The translations under genes were made by a program, and so were the position numbers. A DNA stretch of 5,376 bases from Candidatus Aminicenantota bacterium (GTDB lineage Bacteria > Acidobacteriota > Aminicenantia > Aminicenantales > Aminicenantaceae), in the NCBI GenBank assembly GCA_004378665.1, contig SOIA01000185.1:1-5376 (forward strand). Reading direction: 5' to 3'. The number at the start of each line of letters is the position of its first letter. Positions within the stretch are counted from its first letter, which is position 1. A model generated the notes under the pieces. It saw nothing but the letters and a program-made list of their open reading frames with translations, did no database searches and had not been told where the DNA came from. Positions 1 to 5,355 of this stretch are shown here, one piece after another.

Positions 1-70
1 CGCCGGAGTGACAGTTTGTGGCGAATACCTGATTGTCCTGGACTCGTTTTCGCTTTTAATATTAAAATAG
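1..70 (+). other. Possible 3' tail of an upstream gene, undecidable
   Basis: From base 2 one frame stays open for 22 codons to a TAG at 68-70 and would end with residues like GEYLIVLDSFSLLILK. A second frame, from base 1, is open to a TGA at 76-78. Neither stretch is long enough to recognise a family, so either could be the end of a gene cut by the window edge or simply chance. The rest of 1-168 shows no gene; it holds the palindrome and repeat-like sequences listed separately. Confidence 0.15.
54..67. repeat. Perfect 14-bp AT-only palindrome
   Basis: TTTTAATATTAAAA reads identically on both strands and sits about 100 bases upstream of the hydrolase start. The symmetry is exact and stops at base 53/68. 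It could be a dimeric regulator site or part of the end of an upstream transcription unit, but AT-rich palindromes also arise easily by chance. No -35/-10 pair was found near enough to decide. Confidence 0.4.
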
Positions 71-100
71 ACATATGAGTGTATACGGATGGGATTAAAA

Positions 101-118
101 ATTGGGGACAGTATCCGA
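101..118 (+). repeat. GGGGACAG-type intergenic repeat-like unit
   Basis: ATTGGGGACAGTATCCGA lies in the gap upstream of the hydrolase. The core GGGGACAG (104-111) recurs in the gap upstream of the oxidoreductase gene (3773-3780), and a related AGAGGACAG follows that gene (5241-5249). From memory, short intergenic units starting GGGGACAG are common in several environmental bacterial lineages and are often found near REP-associated tyrosine transposases. No transposase is present here. A shared 8-base core is seen directly; membership of a family is inference. Confidence 0.4.
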
Positions 119-121
119 TTT

Positions 122-149
122 GTCATTGCGAGTGAAGCGTGGCAATCTC
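122..149. repeat. REP-like dispersed repeat (CATTGCGAG...GGCAATCTC)
   Basis: This 28-base stretch begins GTCATTGCGAG and ends GGCAATCTC, with inverted arms ATTGC (125-129) and GCAAT (142-146) around a GAAGC-containing centre. It closely resembles, from memory, a palindromic repeat with the theme CATTGCGAG-n-GAAGC-n-GCAATCTC that is dispersed between genes in many unrelated bacterial genomes. It lies directly after the GGGGACAG-like unit and ends 20 bases before the hydrolase start codon, so it would form part of the leader of that transcript if transcription starts upstream. Confidence 0.6.
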
Positions 150-168
150 ATAAGAATAAATAACAACA

Positions 169-939
169 ATGAAAATCACGGTCTGTGAATTGAACAACGA
201 ACCGGATGCGTTCGCCAGGAATTGGGATAAATTAACCGCCCATGTCCATATAGAAAAAAGCGACCTGGTTCTGCTCCCCGAGATGACATTTTATCCCTGG
301 TTCGCATGGAAAAAAGAATTCGACCGGTCAGTCTGGGAAGAAGCTGTATCCGCGCACGAAGAATGGGAGGATCGCCTTTATGAATTGGCTCCGGCCACAG
401 TGCTCGGGACTCGCCCTGTCGATCAGGACATGAAACGTCTCAACCAGGCATTCACCTGGGAATCCGGGTCCGGAATCCAGGCAGCACATTCCAAATACTA
501 TCTGCCGAACGAGGACGGATTCTGGGAATCATCCTGGTATGACCGGGGAGATATGGATTTCATCCCCGTCAAAGCCAACCAGGCCATGGTCGGATTTGCT
601 GTCTGTACAGAAATCTGGTTTTTCGAACACTCCCGCGCTTACGGGAAAATGGGTGTCCACATAGTTGCCTGCCCAAGAGCCACTCCAAAATCCACGCTGG
701 ACAAATGGCTGGTGGCCGGACGGGCCGCAGCCGTGGTTTCGGGCGCCTTCTGCATCTCGTCCAACCGCATCAATCTCAGCGGAAAAGGAGCGGATCTCGG
801 AGGACAGGGCTGGATTGTCGGGCCGGATGGAGATGTCCTGGGCGAGACGACTCAGAAAAAGCCGTTCGTGACGGTCGACGTCGACCTGAAAAAAGCCGAG
901 CAAGCCAAGAAAACCTACCCCCGCTACATCCTCGACTGA
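169..939 (+). CDS. Carbon-nitrogen hydrolase (nitrilase superfamily)
   Basis: This 256-residue protein should hydrolyse a non-peptide C-N bond (amide, carbamoyl or nitrile); its substrate cannot be read from the sequence. The nitrilase-superfamily triad is visible in order: Glu38 in LVLLPEMTF, Lys109 in HSKYYLPNE, and nucleophile Cys146 in VGFAVCTEIWFFE. A late GGQGWIVGPDGDVLGET segment (211-227) fits the family's beta-strand ending in a PDG turn. The length is normal for a single-domain member and there is no signal peptide, so it is probably cytoplasmic. Two features differ from textbook members: Thr rather than Trp or Tyr follows the Cys, and the usual RAxEN helix motif is replaced around AAAVVSGAFCISSNR (186-200). 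The ATG is the first after an in-frame TAA at 157-159, which fixes the start, but no Shine-Dalgarno precedes it and no convincing promoter was found. The family is secure; the substrate is unknown. Confidence 0.93.
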   Translation: MKITVCELNNEPDAFARNWDKLTAHVHIEKSDLVLLPEMTFYPWFAWKKEFDRSVWEEAVSAHEEWEDRLYELAPATVLGTRPVDQDMKRLNQAFTWESGSGIQAAHSKYYLPNEDGFWESSWYDRGDMDFIPVKANQAMVGFAVCTEIWFFEHSRAYGKMGVHIVACPRATPKSTLDKWLVAGRAAAVVSGAFCISSNRINLSGKGADLGGQGWIVGPDGDVLGETTQKKPFVTVDVDLKKAEQAKKTYPRYILD

Positions 940-979
940 AATAAAGGGATATCATACTTAATTCTGCCGGTTTTGCGGA

Positions 980-1008
980 TTGACTCTCTTTGTGTGAATT
1001 GATATGCT
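980..1008 (+). promoter_or_regulatory. Probable sigma70-type promoter of the kinase gene
   Basis: TTGACT (980-985, five of six consensus bases) is followed after exactly 17 bases by TATGCT (1003-1008, four of six). Transcription would begin near 1015, giving a leader of about 24 bases before the ATG at 1039. This suggests the kinase is transcribed independently of the hydrolase, although no terminator is visible between them. The ribosome-binding site is weak, an AG-rich GAAAAGAG at 1024-1031. Confidence 0.55.
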
Positions 1009-1038
1009 TTTTTCTGGAAAAGCGAAAAGAGTTTCAAA

Positions 1039-3765
1039 ATGAAATGCCCTACCTGTCAATCCGACAATCCGGACGAAAGCCGTTTCTGCAACAAGTGCGC
1101 TGCTCCTCTTGAAGCGGCTGAGGACGTGACGGCTATTGCCACACAAACCTTTATCCCCTCCAAAAAGGCGTTGGTACAGGGAACTGTTTTTTCCGGAAAG
1201 TATAAGATCATCGAAAAGCTGGGAAAAGGAGGGATGGGGACCGTCTACAAAGCCGAAGACACAAAGCTCAAACGGACTGTGGCTCTCAAATTCCTGGCGC
1301 CCGCATTGACCGGAGATGCGGAAGCCCGCGAGCGTTTCATCCATGAGGCGCAGGCCGCCTCCGCGTTAGACCATCCGAACATCTGCACCGTCCACGAGGT
1401 TGACGAGACAGAGGATGGCGAGATGTACATCTCCATGGCTTATTACAAAGGCGAAAGCCTGAAAGAAAGGATTAGGCGAAAGCCGCTTGAGCTGGAGGAG
1501 ATTGTCGATACCGCCATCCAGGTGGCTGAGGGATTGGCCAAAGCCCATGATGAAGGCATTATTCACCGCGATGTGAAGTCTGCCAATCTTATGGTCACAA
1601 AAGAAGGTTTGGTCAAGATCGTCGACTTCGGCCTGGCCAAGTTGTCCGGATTGACAAGGATCACCAAGGTCGGCACAGCCATGGGAACGATCGATTACAT
1701 GTCACCCGAGCAGGCGCGCGGAGAGGAAGTCGACCAGAGAACGGATGTGTGGTCCCTGGGAGTCATTCTTTATGAGATGATCAGCGGAAAACTTCCTTTT
1801 AGAGGAGCACGTGAACAAGCTGTCGTCTATTCGATCTTGAATGAAGACCCAGCGCCTGTTAAGGATTTAAAGACCGGTATCCCGTTAGAATTCGAGAAAA
1901 TCATGCGCACGGCCCTCTCCAAGAATCCAGCCAGGAGATTCGCTTCCGCAAAAGAGATGGCCACAGCGCTGCAAGATTTGAAAGCGAAGCTTGCATCCGG
2001 AGAGAGCTTAACCAGGATACAGCTGATCTTCCGCAAATCTCGGAGGCGCTTATTGATCAGCGGAGTCGCCGCGGTTCTTCTGTTGGCCGTCGTATCCCTC
2101 ACCTGGTTTTTTACCCGCCCGACGCTGGCGTTTAACAGCCACGACATGCTCCTCGTGGCGGATGTCGATAACCGGACCGAGGATTCTGTGTTCGACCTGG
2201 CGTTGAGGACTGCGATAGAAGCGGATCTACAGCAATCCCCTTATGCCGTGATCTTCGATAAGGGCCAGGTCTCAGAAATCCTTCGCTTGATGAAAATAGA
2301 ACCGTCTTCACGGATAGATGAAAACCTCGGCTATGATGTCTGCCGTTTCGCTGGAGTCCGGGTTTTGATCCTGCCTCGCATTCTCTCTGTCGGTGAGGCG
2401 TACGAGCTCCAGGCCATCTTGATCGATCCCGTCAGAAAGAGACACGTGGACAGGATCCGCGTGACAGCCAAGGGCAGGGAGGATGTTCTCCTGAACGCCA
2501 TTGACAAGATCGCCCATGAAGTGCGCTCCCGGTTGGGAGAGTCGCTGGAATCCATCCAGGAAGCAGATGAAACAGTGATACAGGTCACGACATCCTCCTG
2601 GGAGGCTCTTCATTACCTGTCATTGGGCCAGGCAAAATGGCAGGAGGGAAAGTTTAAAGATGCGGCTGCTTTTTACGAATTGGCCCTGGATAAAGATCCT
2701 GGTTTTGTGTCGGCCAGAGGCACGCTGGGATTATTGCAGCTCCAGTGGCTGAATCAAAGAGAGGCAGGAAAAGAATCACTCAAGAAAGCTCTGGCGGATG
2801 CCGAGAATGTCTCCCATCGAGAGCTTCTGATGCTCAAGGCTGTCAACAAGGAGTTCGTCGAAGAAGATTTAGAGGGAGCTCTGGCCGAGTACCAGATGGT
2901 CATAGACATCTACCCCGATACTATGCAGCCTTACAATAACTCGGGGATGATCCTCAGGTCGCTCGGCCGATTGGATGAGGCGGTGGCGATGTACGAGAAG
3001 GCCCATGAGGTCGTGCCTCAAAACACAGTTCCCCTGTCCAATCTTTGGTGGACCCATATGTTCTTCAGGTTTGACCCTCAATCCGGAGAAGACGCGGCCC
3101 GGAAGCTGGTCGAACTGGGACCTGAAATCGCTCTTTACAACCATCTTATCGGATACAGTCTGGCCGGACAGGCGAGGTTTGAGGAATCAGTGGAAGCGTA
3201 CAGGAAAACAGTGGACCTCGAGCCTCAACACCCATACGGGCTTCCTAACCTTGCTCATGTTTTACTCTCGTCCGGAAGGCCAGACGAGGCTGTTCCGGTC
3301 TACCGGGAAGTCCGGAAACTCGTCCTCCAGGGAAAAATGCATGGCAGTTACCCGAAGGCGAGCCTTGACCTTGCTTTTGCTTTGACTGAGGTCGGGGATC
3401 ATGAGGCGGCCAGAGAAGTCGCCGCAGAAGGACGAGACGCTCTAATCGAGCGGCTGAACGATACTCAACCAATACCTCAGGATCTTCTCCTTTTCGGCGG
3501 GTTTGAGGCCGTCAGCGGGAACACCTCAGAAGCTGAGATATATTTGAATCAGGCTTTGAAGATCGGGATACCCGATCCCTATACGGCCCTCAGCCTGACT
3601 GAGCTTTATGTTCTCCTCGGGCAGAAGGATAAAGGGATTGAAGCCCTCAAGAAGGCTTTTCAATTGGGCTATCCCGACCCGTATTTCCCTCTGATCCTTC
3701 CCACTCTCCAATCGATCCGGAACGACCCAGAGTTCCGGGCTCTGTTCGGATTCCTCTCTGAATAG
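1039..3765 (+). CDS. Membrane-anchored Ser/Thr protein kinase with zinc ribbon, TolB-like domain and TPRs
   Basis: This 908-residue protein is a eukaryote-like (Hanks-type) Ser/Thr kinase fused to a sensory or scaffold region. Residues 3-20 form a zinc ribbon (CPTC then CNKC). The kinase domain (about 55-315) has the glycine loop LGKGGMGTVY (61-70), ATP-binding Lys84, alpha-C Glu103, catalytic HRD with Asp178 and Asn183, DFG Asp196, an activation segment ending MSPEQ (221-225), and Asp236. All catalytic residues are present, so it should be active. Basic residues FRKSRRR (331-337) precede one membrane helix (about 338-358), placing the kinase inside and the rest outside. Residues 366-500 (LLVADVDNRTEDSVFDLALR onward) resemble the TolB-like domain that follows the helix in many acidobacterial kinases. 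TPR-type helical repeats fill about 520-880, with clear units at 521-555, 630-663, 698-730 and 733-765. The start is fixed by an in-frame TGA at 1000-1002 and by the MKCPTC beginning. Substrates and ligand are unknown. Confidence 0.95.
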   Translation: MKCPTCQSDNPDESRFCNKCAAPLEAAEDVTAIATQTFIPSKKALVQGTVFSGKYKIIEKLGKGGMGTVYKAEDTKLKRTVALKFLAPALTGDAEARERFIHEAQAASALDHPNICTVHEVDETEDGEMYISMAYYKGESLKERIRRKPLELEEIVDTAIQVAEGLAKAHDEGIIHRDVKSANLMVTKEGLVKIVDFGLAKLSGLTRITKVGTAMGTIDYMSPEQARGEEVDQRTDVWSLGVILYEMISGKLPFRGAREQAVVYSILNEDPAPVKDLKTGIPLEFEKIMRTALSKNPARRFASAKEMATALQDLKAKLASGESLTRIQLIFRKSRRRLLISGVAAVLLLAVVSLTWFFTRPTLAFNSHDMLLVADVDNRTEDSVFDLALRTAIEADLQQSPYAVIFDKGQVSEILRLMKIEPSSRIDENLGYDVCRFAGVRVLILPRILSVGEAYELQAILIDPVRKRHVDRIRVTAKGREDVLLNAIDKIAHEVRSRLGESLESIQEADETVIQVTTSSWEALHYLSLGQAKWQEGKFKDAAAFYELALDKDPGFVSARGTLGLLQLQWLNQREAGKESLKKALADAENVSHRELLMLKAVNKEFVEEDLEGALAEYQMVIDIYPDTMQPYNNSGMILRSLGRLDEAVAMYEKAHEVVPQNTVPLSNLWWTHMFFRFDPQSGEDAARKLVELGPEIALYNHLIGYSLAGQARFEESVEAYRKTVDLEPQHPYGLPNLAHVLLSSGRPDEAVPVYREVRKLVLQGKMHGSYPKASLDLAFALTEVGDHEAAREVAAEGRDALIERLNDTQPIPQDLLLFGGFEAVSGNTSEAEIYLNQALKIGIPDPYTALSLTELYVLLGQKDKGIEALKKAFQLGYPDPYFPLILPTLQSIRNDPEFRALFGFLSE

Positions 3766-3768
3766 TAT

Positions 3769-3790
3769 AAAAGGGGACAGGCTACTTTTT
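3769..3790 (+). repeat. GGGGACAG-type unit just after the kinase stop codon
   Basis: Three bases past the TAG, AAAAGGGGACAGGCTACTTT and two further T residues contain the same 8-base core as 104-111. AAAAG (3769-3773) can pair with CTTTT (3785-3789) around an 11-base loop, and T-rich sequence continues to about 3801. It might act as a weak terminator for the kinase transcript, but a mostly A-T 5-bp stem is poor for that. It is more readily read as one more copy of the intergenic repeat-like unit. Confidence 0.4.
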
Positions 3791-3799
3791 CTTCCTTTT

Positions 3800-3828
3800 T
3801 TGACATCCTTTTTGAGCTGTGATAAAGC
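3800..3828 (+). promoter_or_regulatory. Possible promoter of the oxidoreductase gene
   Basis: A perfect -35 box TTGACA occupies 3800-3805. The -10 is less clear: with a 17-base spacer it is TAAAGC (3823-3828, three of six), while TG at 3818-3819 followed by GATAAA (3821-3826, four of six) gives an extended -10 with a short 15-base spacer. Either option would start transcription 30-40 bases before the ATG. It overlaps the pyrimidine-rich tail of the preceding repeat-like unit. Confidence 0.4.
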
Positions 3829-3847
3829 TACGGGGAAAGAGTATTCA

Positions 3848-3871
3848 ATGGATTTGAGGAGGATCTCATGA
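3848..3871 (+). CDS. Possible 7-codon leader mini-ORF (MDLRRIS)
   Basis: ATG at 3848 opens a 7-codon frame whose TGA (3869-3871) overlaps the oxidoreductase ATG in an ATGA arrangement, the usual geometry of translational coupling. It contains two adjacent AGG arginine codons that are also the Shine-Dalgarno of the next gene. A purine stretch GGGGAAAGAG (3832-3841) lies at a usable distance upstream. The arrangement could be chance because the AGGAGG has to lie there anyway; it is listed as a candidate only. Confidence 0.15.
   Translation: MDLRRIS
3857..3862 (+). promoter_or_regulatory. Strong Shine-Dalgarno deciding the oxidoreductase start
   Basis: AGGAGG ends five bases before the ATG at 3868 and is a full anti-16S match. 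It is the only strong ribosome-binding site of the three genes and supports this start, which also gives a correctly placed twin-arginine signal. Confidence 0.85.
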
Positions 3872-5211
3872 CACAAAAAAAATCTAAACTCAACCGGCGT
3901 GATTTTATATCCTCTTCAGCCAAAATGGCGCTGGCAGCGGTCAGTCTTCCTTTGCTGAAGAGTTCACCTGCGCTGGCCAAACCGGCCGGCAGAAAGTTAA
4001 AAGTCGCTCTAGTCGGAACAGGAATTAGGGGGAGCGGCACCTGGGGAAAAGCTCTGATTAAAAATTACAGCGACGTTCTGGAGATGGTCGGACTCTGTGA
4101 CATCAATCCTGTCCGCATGGAATACGCAAAAGGCTATATGGGAGCGGAGTGCCCGACATATACCGACTTTGAAAAGATGATAGAAGAAACCAGTCCGGAT
4201 ACCGTGGTCGTCACGACGACAGACTGCTTCCATGCCAAATACATCTGCCAGGCGATGAAGATGGGATGCGATGTGATCACCGAGAAGCCCATGGCCACAG
4301 ACGAGAAGATGGCCCAGGAGATCCTGGATACAGAAAGGAAAACAGGAAAGAAGCTGATCGTGACATTCAACTACCGGTTCAGTCCAGAAACCGTCAAGAT
4401 CAAAGAGATCCTGATGTCCCGGGAGATCGGGGAGATCACATCGGTGGATTTCAATTATTATCTCGACGTCTACCACGGCGCATCCTATTTCCGCAGGTGG
4501 CACGGACTCAAACAGTACTCGGGTTCTCTTTTTGTTCATAAAGCGACTCATCATTTCGACCTGATGAACTGGTGGCTCTCCGCTGAGCCTGTAGAGGTCT
4601 ATGCCCACGGGGAGCTCCGCAAATACGGGCACAACAATGCTTTCCGGAGCGTCCGGTGTAAGGACTGTCCGCACAAGGAGAAGTGTGAATTCTTCTGGGA
4701 TATCACAACGAATGAACATCTCATGAATTTATACGTTAAAGCCGAATCTGCGGACGGCTACATCCGGGATTCCTGTGTCTTCCGGAAGAAGATCAACATC
4801 TGGGACACCATGACTGCCCAGGTCCAGTACCACAACCGGGTGATGATGAGCTATTCGCTGAACGCCTTTATGCCTTATGAGGGATATTGTGTGGGATTCA
4901 ACGGGACAAAAGGCAGGCTGGATGCCCGCATCTACCACAGCCAGCCCTGGAAAGTCACCAATTTGGCTGATTTCCGGATCACCCACAGTTTTAAAACAAG
5001 CAAGACTTTCAATCTTACGTCAGGCGGAGGAGGCCACTGGGGTGCAGACCGGATTATGCAGGACAGGATCTTCCGGGAACCCGGGCCGGATCCGCTGGGA
5101 CAGGCTGCGGACAGCAGACATGGAGCCCTCTCCATCCTGATCGGGATTGCGGCCCGCCGCAGCATCGAACAGGAACGCCCGTTCAAGATCGAAGAATTGG
5201 TGAAAATGTAG
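3868..5211 (+). CDS. Tat-exported Gfo/Idh/MocA-family oxidoreductase
   Basis: This 447-residue protein is an NAD(P)-dependent oxidoreductase of the Gfo/Idh/MocA family, whose members act mostly on sugars, inositols and glycosides. The N-terminus is a twin-arginine signal: NRRDFI (9-14), a hydrophobic stretch MALAAVSLPLL (20-30) and a likely cleavage after ALA at 37, so the folded enzyme with bound cofactor is probably exported to the periplasm. The Rossmann fold begins at KVALVGTGIRG (45-55), with an acidic residue in LCDIN (Asp78) at the end of strand two. The family hallmark EKP is at 139-141 and FNYRF at 167-171. The C-terminal domain carries KATHHFDLMNWW (225-236) with the expected His and Asp. 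Cys264, Cys267, Cys273 and Cys303 form a candidate metal site. The end of the protein looks natural. The substrate is unknown; oxidation, isomerisation or redox-assisted glycoside cleavage are all possible. Confidence 0.92.
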   Translation: MTQKKSKLNRRDFISSSAKMALAAVSLPLLKSSPALAKPAGRKLKVALVGTGIRGSGTWGKALIKNYSDVLEMVGLCDINPVRMEYAKGYMGAECPTYTDFEKMIEETSPDTVVVTTTDCFHAKYICQAMKMGCDVITEKPMATDEKMAQEILDTERKTGKKLIVTFNYRFSPETVKIKEILMSREIGEITSVDFNYYLDVYHGASYFRRWHGLKQYSGSLFVHKATHHFDLMNWWLSAEPVEVYAHGELRKYGHNNAFRSVRCKDCPHKEKCEFFWDITTNEHLMNLYVKAESADGYIRDSCVFRKKINIWDTMTAQVQYHNRVMMSYSLNAFMPYEGYCVGFNGTKGRLDARIYHSQPWKVTNLADFRITHSFKTSKTFNLTSGGGGHWGADRIMQDRIFREPGPDPLGQAADSRHGALSILIGIAARRSIEQERPFKIEELVKM

Positions 5212-5349
5212 ATGGAGGGGGATGGAAGGGACATTCCCCAAGAGGACAGGTTTTCGATCTGTTCTCTGAAAAGAGCTCTACGCAGAGCGTGTACTAGGTG
5301 GACAGAAACATATCCTTTGCTAGGCTTTGAACTTATTGAAGAAGCTTGA
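5212..5349 (+). CDS. Doubtful 45-codon ORF continuing the oxidoreductase frame
   Basis: Immediately after the TAG at 5209-5211, an ATG opens 45 codons in the same frame, ending at TGA 5347-5349 (ending WTETYPLLGFELIEEA). No family is recognised, no independent ribosome-binding site lies at the right distance, and much of it overlaps the inverted repeats at 5228-5288. It is most likely accidental, but an in-frame continuation directly after a stop is recorded so that readthrough can be considered. Confidence 0.12.
   Translation: MEGDGRDIPQEDRFSICSLKRALRRACTRWTETYPLLGFELIEEA
5228..5288. repeat. Cluster of inverted repeats (three hairpins) after the oxidoreductase gene
   Basis: Three potential hairpins lie in a row. 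GGGA/TCCC is at 5228-5231 and 5235-5238 with a 3-base loop. AGAGGACAG (5241-5249) pairs with CTGTTCTCT (5259-5267) over nine pairs, one of them G-U. GCTCT (5275-5279) pairs with AGAGC (5284-5288) around ACGC. An alternative CTCT-GAAA-AGAG hairpin (5264-5275) would compete with the central one. No T-run follows on either strand, so this is not a classical intrinsic terminator. GGACAG in the central arm echoes the GGGGACAG units at 104-111 and 3773-3780. It may be a repetitive extragenic element or a 3' mRNA-stabilising structure. Confidence 0.55.
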
Positions 5350-5355
5350 TACAAT
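5327..5355 (+). promoter_or_regulatory. Possible promoter for a gene beyond the window
   Basis: TTGAAC (5327-5332, four of six) is followed after 17 bases by TACAAT (5350-5355, five of six). Transcription would start near 5362 and run out of the window on the + strand. No gene start is certain before the edge, though an ATG at 5370-5372 exists. The bases between 5289 and 5326 show nothing recognisable. Confidence 0.4.

Noticed and set aside
120..125. TTGTCA as a -35 box for the hydrolase
   Set aside because: It matches five of six consensus bases, but no acceptable -10 lies 15-19 bases downstream, and the hexamer is part of the dispersed repeat.
529..903. A 124-codon minus-strand frame opposite the hydrolase
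   Set aside because: It is the shadow of a gene with an intact catalytic triad, with no family resemblance of its own.
4009..4719. A 236-codon open frame on the minus strand inside the oxidoreductase gene
   Set aside because: It lies entirely antisense to a gene with clear Rossmann, EKP and Tat motifs, its translation resembles no family, and it is rich in His, Cys and Val in the way expected from reading the complement of a coding strand.
169..5211. The three genes as one functional operon
   Set aside because: The gaps are about 100 bases, the kinase and oxidoreductase genes each have promoter-like sequences, and the predicted functions and cell compartments share no visible pathway.
5214..5224. 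GGAGGGGG followed by ATG at 5222 as a ribosome-binding site and start
   Set aside because: There is no spacing between the purine run and the ATG, and the frame ends after 15 codons.
5241..5275. The 9-bp hairpin read as an intrinsic terminator for the oxidoreductase
   Set aside because: The stem is followed by GAAAAGAG rather than a T-run, and the minus strand also lacks one, so a factor-independent terminator is not supported.
4932..5354. A 140-codon minus-strand frame that extends past the end of the oxidoreductase gene
   Set aside because: Most of it is antisense to the oxidoreductase C-terminus, the unshared part is short and overlaps the hairpin cluster, and no transposase or other family is recognisable.
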